Source: Lachnospiraceae bacterium
Lineage (GTDB): Bacteria > Bacillota > Clostridia > Lachnospirales > Lachnospiraceae
Assembly: GCA_024685315.1 (NCBI GenBank)
Contig: JAIKVW010000008.1
Span: 1-39,667, forward strand
Length of the DNA stretch: 39,667 nucleotides
Reading direction: 5' to 3'
Shown here: positions 7,883 to 15,003 of the stretch, piece after piece
Layout of the letters: every line of letters begins with the position of its first letter
Numbering within the stretch: the stretch's first letter is position 1
Notes under the pieces: model-generated
Databases searched by the model: none
Seen by the model: only the letters and a program-made list of their open reading frames with translations
What the model was told of the DNA's origin: nothing
Translations under genes and position numbers: made by a program

Positions 7883-9249
7883 CAGTACTGGCGTCGCTTG
7901 GAGGCGTCGCCGATACCCATGCTCTCGCGGTATTTTGCTACGGTACGTCTGGAAATGCTTATCCCTGCCTGCTCAAGCTTCTCTACGATCAGCCTGTCGC
8001 TTAAAGGGGCGTTGTGGTCTTCATTTTCGATCAGCTTCCTGATCTCTATCTTCGCTTTCTCGGAGGTCGTGACGGCACCGCCCCGCTTGCTCGGGATAGC
8101 TCCGCGGAAGAAATAGTTGAGCGGATATACTCCCCAGGAGCACTGCAGGAACTTGTCCTTGGTCGCGCGGCTCACGGTTGACTCGTGAACTCCGATGTCC
8201 GCGGCGATGTCTTCAAGCTTCATCGGGCGAAGGTGCCCAGGCCCGTTCGTGAAGAAAGGCTTCTGCCGCTCCACGATGCATCTGGAAACATTAAGAATCG
8301 TACTCGACCTATGTGAAACGCATGTCCTCAGCCATTCGGCCTGGCGGATCTTCTGATCAACATAGCTCCTGGCTTCCTTGTCGTCGGTGGACTGCAGGAC
8401 TTCCCGGTAATAGTTGCTGATATTTATAGAAGGAAGTGTATATTCATCTGTAAGGATCTCGAAATGGTCTTCAAACTTCGAGACAAATATCTCCGGGACG
8501 ATGTATTTCAGGTTCTCCCGCCTGCTGAAGCCTGTCGCGGGTTTCGGATTGAGCCCCCGGACCGCCTCGGCGGCAGCCTTCACTTCGTTAACGGTTATCC
8601 CGAGCTTTTTTGCAATATAGGGGAGCTTATTCTTTGCCAGGTCTTCCAGGTGGCGGTCGACTATCGCGGTAAGGACAGGATCCTCTATACCCCGGCGCTC
8701 TATCTGCGCAAGGAGGCACTCCCGGAGCTTCCGGTAAGCAACCCCCGCAGGCTCAAATGAACGCACCACTTTCAGCGCTTCCTGCTCTTCCTCCAGGGTC
8801 ACGCCAGCTCCGCGGGCAACATCCTCATCGCTGTCCTCAAGGTACCCGTTAGGATTCAGGGCTTCAATAATATAGACCGCCGCCCTGTGAACAGCCGGCG
8901 TCAGGCTGACCGCCATCAGCTGGCTCTTTAAGTATTCCGCAAGCGTATCGCCCAGATTATCATGCAGCTCATATTCATGCTCATCATCATTGTCGCCGGC
9001 CCGGTAATCCTCATGATAATAGACCCTGGCCACGTTATCCCTCGCGACGGAGAGCTCGTAATCCCAGAGTTTCTCTTTCTTTTCCTCGTTTGTCTTCGCT
9101 ATTTCGTCGATCTCGATCACAGGATTTTCAACAGCTGCCTGAACCAGATACTCCTCCAGTTCCTGAGTGTTCATCTGGAGGATACTGGCAGACAGGATCA
9201 TGCGCTGTGAAAGCACCAGCTCCTGCGACTGCACAAGTTCCAGTCCCAT
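7882..9249 (-). CDS. rpoN: RNA polymerase sigma-54 factor RpoN
   Basis: A 455-residue sigma-54 factor. The N-terminal region I (MGLELVQSQELVLSQRMILSASI) is the Gln/Leu-rich activator-responsive segment, followed by a core-binding domain. The HTH (DIGVHESTVSRATKDKFL) is present, and the RpoN box RRTVAKYRE sits at about 434-442. The open frame continues 36 codons upstream, but that extension has no sigma-54 character. The ATG at 9249 has an AGAGAG ribosome site and starts region I exactly where family members do. Sigma-54 works only with AAA+ enhancer-binding activators; none is encoded in this window. The stop overlaps the rsmA start. Confidence 0.95.
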   Translation of the reverse strand: MGLELVQSQELVLSQRMILSASILQMNTQELEEYLVQAAVENPVIEIDEIAKTNEEKKEKLWDYELSVARDNVARVYYHEDYRAGDNDDEHEYELHDNLGDTLAEYLKSQLMAVSLTPAVHRAAVYIIEALNPNGYLEDSDEDVARGAGVTLEEEQEALKVVRSFEPAGVAYRKLRECLLAQIERRGIEDPVLTAIVDRHLEDLAKNKLPYIAKKLGITVNEVKAAAEAVRGLNPKPATGFSRRENLKYIVPEIFVSKFEDHFEILTDEYTLPSINISNYYREVLQSTDDKEARSYVDQKIRQAEWLRTCVSHRSSTILNVSRCIVERQKPFFTNGPGHLRPMKLEDIAADIGVHESTVSRATKDKFLQCSWGVYPLNYFFRGAIPSKRGGAVTTSEKAKIEIRKLIENEDHNAPLSDRLIVEKLEQAGISISRRTVAKYRESMGIGDASKRRQY

Positions 9250-9296
9250 AATTCTCTCTCTTCTTAAAATATATGCGTGCCTCAGGTGCGGCGGAC

Positions 9297-9322
9297 CCGG
9301 CCGAAACGGCATTAACGGCCGG
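9297..9322 (-). promoter_or_regulatory. GC-rich stem-loop in the rpoN 5' leader
   Basis: CCGGCCG (9297-9303) and CGGCCGG (9316-9322) form a 7-bp stem with a 12-base loop, about 50 bases before the rpoN start. It lies between the putative promoter and the gene, so it would be in the mRNA leader. No riboswitch class is recognised. Confidence 0.4.
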
Positions 9323-9365
9323 ACTCGCAGCTCCTTGGCATAAAATTTGCTAATCAATTAAACAA

Positions 9366-9394
9366 ATAATAACATAATTTGTGCACAATGCCAA
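9366..9394 (-). promoter_or_regulatory. Sigma-A type promoter for the rpoN-rsmA-pot run
   Basis: On the minus strand, TTGGCA (9389-9394) and TATTAT (9366-9371) are separated by 17 bases. This leaves a leader of about 110 bases before rpoN, containing the stem-loop at 9297-9322. Confidence 0.55.
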
Positions 9395-9438
9395 TAGAAT
9401 ATTTTAGCAGGCGCGCAACACGCCCGCCTTTCTGTCTG

Positions 9439-9467
9439 GTGACAATTCCCCCGCAATATGTTATAAA
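9439..9467 (+). promoter_or_regulatory. Sigma-A type promoter for sufC operon
   Basis: GTGACA (9439-9444) and TATAAA (9462-9467) with 17-base spacing, about 50 bases upstream of sufC and divergent from the rpoN promoter. Confidence 0.6.
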
Positions 9468-9471
9468 ATAA

Positions 9472-9484
9472 GGTGTCGGACACC
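9472..9484 (+). promoter_or_regulatory. Perfect dyad GGTGTC-G-GACACC at the expected transcription start
   Basis: A 6-bp perfect inverted repeat with one central base begins 5 bases after the -10 box, so it covers the predicted transcription start of sufC. Its position fits an operator for a repressor, or a small 5' hairpin. The binding protein is not known. Confidence 0.45.
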
Positions 9485-9519
9485 CCGTCCGTCGTGTACG
9501 AATAGAAAGGTGAACATTT

Positions 9520-10251
9520 ATGCTTGATTTACAGAATCTCTGTTTCGAAGTAAACAGCGACGGATCTGAAAAGGAAATAATAAAGGACATCAACCTCTCC
9601 GTCGATGAGAACCGTTTTGTTGTAATAACCGGCCCAAACGGCGGAGGCAAATCCACCATGGCCAAGCTTATAGCAGGCATCGAAACCCCCACTTCCGGGA
9701 AGATCATTTTTGAGGGACAGGACATCACCTCCATGAGCATCACCGACCGCGCGAGGCTCGGCATCGGATTTGCTTTCCAGCAGCCCGTCCGCTTCAAGGG
9801 TCTGCAGGTGATCGACCTCCTTCGCATCGCGGCCGGAAAGCGCATCAGCCTGGCTGAGGCCTGCAATTATCTCGCAGAAGTAGGACTTTGTGCAGCTGAC
9901 TATGTGAAGCGCGAGATCAATGCTTCTCTCTCCGGCGGTGAGCTGAAGAGGATTGAGATCGCAACCGTTCTCGCGAGGAAGCCGAAGCTTGCGATATTTG
10001 ACGAGCCCGAGGCCGGGATCGACCTCTGGAGCTTCCAGAACCTGATCAGGATATTTGAGAAAATGCGCTCTGAGATCAACGGAAGCTCGATCATCATCAT
10101 TTCCCACCAGGAGCGTATCCTCCGGATCGCGGATGACATCATCGTGCTGAAAAACGGCGCCGTCGACCGCTCAGGACCAGCCGGGGATATCCTCCCTGCG
10201 ATCATGGGCACCGAATCCGCGGCCGTAGCCTGCGGCAAGGGCGAAGTGTAA
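9520..10251 (+). CDS. sufC: Fe-S cluster assembly ATPase SufC (SmsC type)
   Basis: A 243-residue soluble ABC-class ATPase. Walker A GPNGGGKST is at 38-46, signature LSGGELKR at 137-144, Walker B with the SufC-typical continuation LAIFDEPEAGID at 157-168, and switch H196 in ISHQERIL. SufC drives conformational change of a SufB/SufD-type scaffold for iron-sulfur cluster assembly in the cytoplasm. It has no permease partner and is followed after 13 bases by a SufB/D-like gene. The absence of sufS, sufU and sufD nearby matches the minimal two-gene SUF-like system described in anaerobic Bacteria and Archaea. A good AAAGGTG ribosome site precedes the ATG. Confidence 0.92.
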   Translation: MLDLQNLCFEVNSDGSEKEIIKDINLSVDENRFVVITGPNGGGKSTMAKLIAGIETPTSGKIIFEGQDITSMSITDRARLGIGFAFQQPVRFKGLQVIDLLRIAAGKRISLAEACNYLAEVGLCAADYVKREINASLSGGELKRIEIATVLARKPKLAIFDEPEAGIDLWSFQNLIRIFEKMRSEINGSSIIIISHQERILRIADDIIVLKNGAVDRSGPAGDILPAIMGTESAAVACGKGEV

Positions 10252-10264
10252 GGAGGGACCGGCA

Positions 10265-11200
10265 ATGAAAGTTTTAAAAGAAATAGACGAGACACAGAGA
10301 AGAATATTTGAAGAGGTCGCGGAGCTCCACGAGATCCCCGTAGGCGCTTACAATCTAAGGGCCAACGGAGAGTCCATCGGAAGGAACTCCACAGCCGAGA
10401 TCGAGATAAAGTCAAAGACCGAAGGCAGCGGGCTGGAGATATACGTTAAGCCCGGGACAAAGAACCAAAGCGTCCATATCCCCGTCGTCATCAGCGAGAG
10501 CGGGCTCAAGGAGACCGTGCTGAATGATTTCTTCATCGGCGAGGACTGCGATATCCTGATCGTGGCAGGCTGCGGCATTGATAACTGCGGAACCGCGAAT
10601 TCCCAGCACGACGGCATCCACCGCTTCTTCGTGGGCAAGAATTCAAAGGTTAAGTACGTCGAGAAGCACTACGGCTCCGGCGACGGCTCCGGAAAACGCA
10701 TCCTGAACCCCGGCACCGAGGTCTACATGGAGGAAGGCAGCACGATGGAGATGGAGATGACCCAGATCAAGGGCGTCGACTCCACCGAGAGGAAGACCAC
10801 CGCGGCGCTTAAGAAAGACGCGCATCTGGTGGTCCGCGAGAGGCTGATGACCCACGGCGTGCAATATGCTGTAAGCGATTACCACGTGACCCTCGACGAG
10901 GACGGCTCCAGCGCGGATATCGTCTCCAGGGGCGTAGCCCGCGACAATTCCTACCAGAAGCTTGACCTCTCGATCACCGGAAACGCGGTCTGCAGCGGAC
11001 ATACCGAGTGCGATTCGATCATTATGGACGAGGGCCGCATCCTCGCGATCCCCTCGCTTGAAGCCAACTGCATTGACGCTATGCTGGTGCACGAAGCCGC
11101 CATCGGAAAGATCGCCGGCGAGCAGCTGGTGAAGCTCATGACCCTCGGGCTTACCGAACAGGAAGCAGAGGAACAGATCATAAACGGATTCCTTAAGTAA
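10265..11200 (+). CDS. SufB/SufD-family Fe-S cluster scaffold (SmsB-like)
   Basis: A 311-residue SufB/D-type beta-helix protein, much shorter than canonical SufB (about 470 residues). The central part carries Cys residues in GCGIDNCGTANSQHDG (around 103-118) that could be cluster ligands. The C-terminal half has the family hallmark SGHTECDSIIMDEGR...IPSLEANCIDAMLVHEAAIGKI, where conserved Glu and His of SufB/SufD are found. The C-terminal GLTEQEAEEQIINGFL matches the SufC-contacting helices of SufB/D. It probably forms a complex with the upstream SufC to assemble iron-sulfur clusters. The short length and pairing with sufC alone fit the ancestral-type minimal system rather than full SufBCD. 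It ends 20 bases before yfbR. Confidence 0.85.
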   Translation: MKVLKEIDETQRRIFEEVAELHEIPVGAYNLRANGESIGRNSTAEIEIKSKTEGSGLEIYVKPGTKNQSVHIPVVISESGLKETVLNDFFIGEDCDILIVAGCGIDNCGTANSQHDGIHRFFVGKNSKVKYVEKHYGSGDGSGKRILNPGTEVYMEEGSTMEMEMTQIKGVDSTERKTTAALKKDAHLVVRERLMTHGVQYAVSDYHVTLDEDGSSADIVSRGVARDNSYQKLDLSITGNAVCSGHTECDSIIMDEGRILAIPSLEANCIDAMLVHEAAIGKIAGEQLVKLMTLGLTEQEAEEQIINGFLK

Positions 11201-11220
11201 TTTTAAATAGGAGGCTCGCT

Positions 11221-11814
11221 ATGAGCACTTTTCTCGCCGCGGTATCGCGGATGAAATATATCGAGCGCTGGGCTCTCATGCGCTCCTCCCGGGCCGAGAC
11301 CCTCAGCGAGCATTCCCTTGAGGTCGCGATGATCGCGCACGCTCTCTGCACCATCGGGAATGTCCGCTACGGAAAGCATCTGAACAGCGAAAAGGCCGCG
11401 CTCGTCGGGATCTACCATGACGCCTCGGAGATCATTACCGGCGACATGCCCACCCCCGTAAAATATTATAACGAGGACATCCGCACAGCCTACAAGGAGA
11501 TCGAGGCGATCGCCGAGGAAAAGCTGGTCTCGCGGCTCCCTGAAGATATGCAGCAGGAGTACCTCGGCATATTTAAAGCAGACGCGGACGACCCCGACGA
11601 TCTCTATATGAGACGGCTTGTAAAGGCTGCGGACAAGATCTCAGCGCTTATCAAGTGCATCGAGGAAGAGCGCGCGGGGAACAGCGAGTTCGTGACCGCA
11701 AAGGCCTCCACTGAAAAAGCTCTCGAAGCCTACCGGGCAGAGCTCCCCGAGGTCGGGGATTTCATGGATGAATTCCTGCCCTCCTACGGAAAAACGCTGG
11801 ACGAGCTGTCGTAA
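11221..11814 (+). CDS. yfbR: HD-domain 5'-deoxynucleotidase YfbR
   Basis: A 197-residue HD-domain phosphohydrolase closely resembling E. coli YfbR (199 residues), which dephosphorylates deoxyribonucleoside 5'-monophosphates using a divalent metal. Similar features run the whole length: RMKYIERWALMRSSR near the N-terminus, metal ligands H31 (SEHSLEVA), H66-D67 (YHDASE) and D138 (KAADKISA), plus the TGDMPTPVKYYN segment. It follows the suf pair closely with a TAGGAGG ribosome site and ends at a strong terminator, so it is likely the last gene of that operon. The link to Fe-S assembly is not obvious. Confidence 0.93.
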   Translation: MSTFLAAVSRMKYIERWALMRSSRAETLSEHSLEVAMIAHALCTIGNVRYGKHLNSEKAALVGIYHDASEIITGDMPTPVKYYNEDIRTAYKEIEAIAEEKLVSRLPEDMQQEYLGIFKADADDPDDLYMRRLVKAADKISALIKCIEEERAGNSEFVTAKASTEKALEAYRAELPEVGDFMDEFLPSYGKTLDELS

Positions 11815-11821
11815 AACTAAT

Positions 11822-11849
11822 AAAAAAGGCCCTGATGAGGGCCTTTTTT
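11822..11849 (+). terminator. Bidirectional intrinsic terminator
   Basis: A6-GGCCCT-GATG-AGGGCC-T6: a 6-bp GC-rich stem extended by A/T pairing, between convergent yfbR and the response regulator gene. The U-tract works on either strand. Confidence 0.9.
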
Positions 11850-11870
11850 ATTTGGTCAGCACGGTAATTT

Positions 11871-12494
11871 TCAGTATTTCGGCAGTATCAGCCGCTTCTC
11901 AACCACTTCAGCCACCAGCTGCACGGTGCTCCGAAAGCCGGTCTTCTGAAGGATGCTTTTGACGTGGTATTTAACGGTATTTACCGAGATATCCATCTCC
12001 TCCGCGATCTCCTCATATCGGTGCCCCGCGGTCAGCGCGCGCATGACCTCCAGTTCTCTTTTGGTAAATTCGCCCGCGGACACCAGACCTATGTATACCT
12101 CAGGCTCGCTCTCCGGCCAGACGCGGTCTCCCTCCAGAGTCCTGGTAATGACTTCCGCCAGCGGGATCTCATCTGTCTCCTTGTACCAGAAGCTGTCGCA
12201 GCCCGCCTCCCGCGCACGTTCCAGAAATGAATACTCAGGCATGGAGGTCATGATGATCACCTTAATCCCGGGGCTGTATTTTTTTATCTGGGCCGCGGCA
12301 GTGAGGCCGGATTCATTGTCTGCGGTGCAAACGTCCATCAACACAAGGTCTATGTCCCCTTTCATGCACGCGATCACCGCGTTTGCGGCATTTTCGATCG
12401 AAGCCGCAAGCCTGCAGTTCTCTATAGTCTCCAGTTCTCTTTCAAATGACTCCCTGGAAACCCTGGAATCCTCAACTATAAGTGCGTTAAACAT
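11871..12494 (-). CDS. NarL/FixJ-type response regulator
   Basis: A 207-residue two-component response regulator. The receiver domain has the acidic pocket E8-D9, phosphoacceptor D54 (LVLMDV), T83 and K105. A LuxR-type HTH follows from about residue 143 (FTKRELEVMRALTAGHRYEEIAEEMDISVNTVKYHVKSILQKTG). It should act as a transcription factor when phosphorylated, most likely by the PAS kinase encoded 15 bases upstream. It is the last gene of the lipase/sensor/kinase/regulator run and ends at a shared terminator. A plausible target is the control region at 17778-17999, but no binding motif is known. Confidence 0.93.
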   Translation of the reverse strand: MFNALIVEDSRVSRESFERELETIENCRLAASIENAANAVIACMKGDIDLVLMDVCTADNESGLTAAAQIKKYSPGIKVIIMTSMPEYSFLERAREAGCDSFWYKETDEIPLAEVITRTLEGDRVWPESEPEVYIGLVSAGEFTKRELEVMRALTAGHRYEEIAEEMDISVNTVKYHVKSILQKTGFRSTVQLVAEVVEKRLILPKY

Positions 12495-12509
12495 CTTGTC
12501 TCTCCTCTA

Positions 12510-13532
12510 TCAGCCTGCTAGCGGCAGTTCTATGTGAAGTACAAATCCTTCGCTGCTGTCAACTCTCATGCTGCCACCGGCCTGTTCCAGTCTCTTCCTG
12601 AGGCTGCCAAGGCCCCCTCCCTCATGGAAAGGATCATTCCCGGAGGCGCTTCCGTTATCGCTTATTGTCACCAGATATACATCCGCAGACTTCTCAATGG
12701 CAACCCTCAGCTCGTCAGCGCCCGCATGCCGCACCGCGTTGGTAAGGGCCTCGCGGATCGCTGCATAGAGCAGCAGAAGGCTCTCCCTCTCCGCTGGCTG
12801 CTCTCCTTCGAAAAAGACTTTGCAGCCTATCATTTCCGCAACTTTCAGCAATTCTTTTTCTGGGGTATTCTCTTTCATAGTTACCTGCTCCGAGGAGTTC
12901 ACAAGGTCATCCATTTCATTTCTCCAGCTTTCGAATAATTCGTCCGCCTCTTCGTCCCGGACATCTCTGTCAAGGGCTTGTCCTGTCCTTATCAGCAGCC
13001 GGCCGATATTGTCATGAATGCTGACCTTGGCCTCCAGCAATTCTTTTTCGGTGTTGTTCCTGACTATGTTTTCCAGAAGATCTCTCTGACGCCGGTGCAG
13101 CTCCGCTACACGTCTGTTGTTGTCCGCAAGCCTCTGCCGGTATTCATAGAGTTCCGTGACGTCCGATGCCTCGTACTGCACCACCTTGCCGTGTTCAAGC
13201 TCAAGGTCCTTTGCCGCGAACTGCCAGACACGCCCATCCTTCATGATCACTATCAGAGGATTCTTCTGTTCACAGGCATTATTATGAGGATCTTCTTCCG
13301 CTGCTAATGCGGGGATTCCGCCCTGCGCTTTCGATGCCGCCTTCTCTATATCAGACCGCATAACTGCCGCATTGGTCACCGTATGTCCGGTGAGTTCGAA
13401 GCAGATCTGGTTCATCGCGCGGTTTACCAGTATCGGCCTCCCCTCCGGCGTGGCTGCACAGATACCGTCAGGACAGGCATCTATGGCTTCGCGGATCAGG
13501 GCGCCCGCAGGGTCTTTCTTAAATATTCCCAT
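12510..13532 (-). CDS. Cytoplasmic PAS-domain histidine kinase
   Basis: A 340-residue kinase without membrane segments. A PAS-like domain (about residues 15-125; DGICAATPEGRPILVNRAMNQ) precedes a coiled coil. The probable phosphoacceptor His173 is in KVSIHDNIGRLLI, followed by an HATPase domain with N-box REALTNAVRHA (N265), G1 box ISDNG and G2 box GGGLGSLRKRLEQAGG. This resembles NarL-partner kinases (HisKA_3-like) and matches the LuxR-type regulator next door. The start at 13532 is preferred over an upstream ATG because GGGAGG sits 8 bases from it. The gene overlaps the end of the 7TM sensor gene by 14 bases. Lacking its own membrane domain, it probably receives the signal from that sensor. 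Confidence 0.9.
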   Translation of the reverse strand: MGIFKKDPAGALIREAIDACPDGICAATPEGRPILVNRAMNQICFELTGHTVTNAAVMRSDIEKAASKAQGGIPALAAEEDPHNNACEQKNPLIVIMKDGRVWQFAAKDLELEHGKVVQYEASDVTELYEYRQRLADNNRRVAELHRRQRDLLENIVRNNTEKELLEAKVSIHDNIGRLLIRTGQALDRDVRDEEADELFESWRNEMDDLVNSSEQVTMKENTPEKELLKVAEMIGCKVFFEGEQPAERESLLLLYAAIREALTNAVRHAGADELRVAIEKSADVYLVTISDNGSASGNDPFHEGGGLGSLRKRLEQAGGSMRVDSSEGFVLHIELPLAG

Positions 13533-15003
13533 CTGCCTCGCCTCCCTTCCGCTGCGCAAATATGACCTCTTCTATCCGGTCCTCCGTTTCGTCAAATATC
13601 CTGACAGGGGAGACTTCATCCCGGAGCGGGACCTCCGGCAGGCCCGCCATGAGGCCGGTGGCCTTCAGAGCATGATCCATGTCTCTCAGGCTAAGTTCGA
13701 GGTCCTCCAGGTTTACAGATCCCTTCTCCATTTCTGTCAACCTCAGGTTGCAGCGCCTCTTGATGTAGGTCCCCAGGACAAGCAGGTATTTCATATTCAG
13801 AGTACGGTCCCCGCCTTCGCCGGGATGTTCCGCGATCTCCTTCACCAGTTCTATCCTGTCATGTATTTCCCTGTTGAGCGTATCGTAAATACCATTCTGG
13901 ACCGCAGTCCTTGTCTCCTGATTCCTTGCGGCTATCTCCCGCTTCAGCAGAGTTCCCTCCTGGGCCAGCTCCTCCGCGGTGGCATTCAGCTCATCGATGG
14001 TCTCCTGTATCCGGGAGACATCCTTTGCCCAGAGCACCTCAGTGCCCTTAGGCAGTTTCTCGGGATGGAATACGTGCAGCTCTTTCCCGGGGACCGCCTC
14101 CGAGATGCTGTTTTCGGACCGGATCACCTCTCCCTCCGGAGTCCTGATCTGGAGGCCGAATGTAGACTTCTCAAAGATCTCTCTGTAGCCGGTATTTACC
14201 GGGACCAGCCCCAGGTAAATATAGATCTCCCAGGTAATCACCTCTATGTAATAGGCCTTCGCATACTGCTCTATTATTTCGGTCGGAGCAAGCGGCGCGT
14301 CCGGCTTCATCCAGTTAATGATGTAGGGCATGTAAAAAACGGTCTGCAGAGCGGCCTCGGTAAAAGGTATTATCGCGCGCAGCACCGGCCGGCTGTCCAT
14401 GATATTGTTGCGCCGGTAGATGATAAGCACCCTGAGCGCCACAACCACAAGCACCGCAGCGCACACTGCCATAAAGCCCCAGTTAGGATGATAGATCAGG
14501 TTAGGCTGCGGCTCCTCCGGAATGATATACGTGATGATATGATGGAGGTCATCCGTCAGGAGCACAGGTATGGTTATTGCTGAAGGTATCAGCAATAGGA
14601 ACCATTTCCGCGGAAGCTTGTAATTATCGTCCTGCCCTATCCCTGCAGAAGCAAGCAGTCCCAGTGTGAACAGAGGCAGAAATGTACCCGCCGCGAGGAA
14701 TCCGGTAGACCGCAGCGCAGGAATATTTTCAGTCAGGAAGGTATCCTGCACGAACCTGATGGTGAGGCCTATGAACATAATGAGGTCTTCTGCCAGAAGG
14801 AAGATTCTCATATTCTTCTGGGTAATGCGGTTACGTATAGAACGGGCCCAGACTGCCAGAAGGATAATATACCCCGCGTAGAGGATATATGTCCTGAGGC
14901 CGTCTTCCGGCATGTACCTCAGGCTCAGCTGACGGTAAAGCGAGACCAGGAAGAGGAAGGCCAGAGCTATTAAGTTGTACTTTATCTGGTTTCGTTCTTT
15001 CAT
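13519..15003 (-). CDS. 7TM sensor resembling a histidine kinase that lacks the ATPase domain
   Basis: A 494-residue protein. Residues 1-230 contain about seven hydrophobic helices, as in 7TM-type histidine kinase N-terminal domains. A degenerate PAS-like stretch follows (about 275-320, FGLQIRTPEGEVIRSENS), then a long coiled coil and a dimerisation/phosphotransfer-like helix pair (YDTLNREIHDRIELVKEIAEH, about 380-400). Full-length relatives would continue into an HATPase domain, but here the protein ends soon after FDETEDRIEEVIFAQRK. No N, G1 or G2 box is present, so it cannot phosphorylate by itself. It starts in an ATGA overlap with the lipase gene and overlaps the kinase gene, so the three products are made together. 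Confidence 0.85.
   Translation of the reverse strand: MKERNQIKYNLIALAFLFLVSLYRQLSLRYMPEDGLRTYILYAGYIILLAVWARSIRNRITQKNMRIFLLAEDLIMFIGLTIRFVQDTFLTENIPALRSTGFLAAGTFLPLFTLGLLASAGIGQDDNYKLPRKWFLLLIPSAITIPVLLTDDLHHIITYIIPEEPQPNLIYHPNWGFMAVCAAVLVVVALRVLIIYRRNNIMDSRPVLRAIIPFTEAALQTVFYMPYIINWMKPDAPLAPTEIIEQYAKAYYIEVITWEIYIYLGLVPVNTGYREIFEKSTFGLQIRTPEGEVIRSENSISEAVPGKELHVFHPEKLPKGTEVLWAKDVSRIQETIDELNATAEELAQEGTLLKREIAARNQETRTAVQNGIYDTLNREIHDRIELVKEIAEHPGEGGDRTLNMKYLLVLGTYIKRRCNLRLTEMEKGSVNLEDLELSLRDMDHALKATGLMAGLPEVPLRDEVSPVRIFDETEDRIEEVIFAQRKGGEADGNI

Noticed and set aside
9250-9357. N-terminal extension of rpoN
   Set aside because: The 36 extra codons lie over the leader hairpin and carry no sigma-54 motif; region I begins exactly at the ATG at 9249.
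9354-9866. 170-residue minus-strand frame and similar frames opposite sufC and sufB-like
   Set aside because: They are antisense shadows of well-supported genes with no ribosome site or family motifs.
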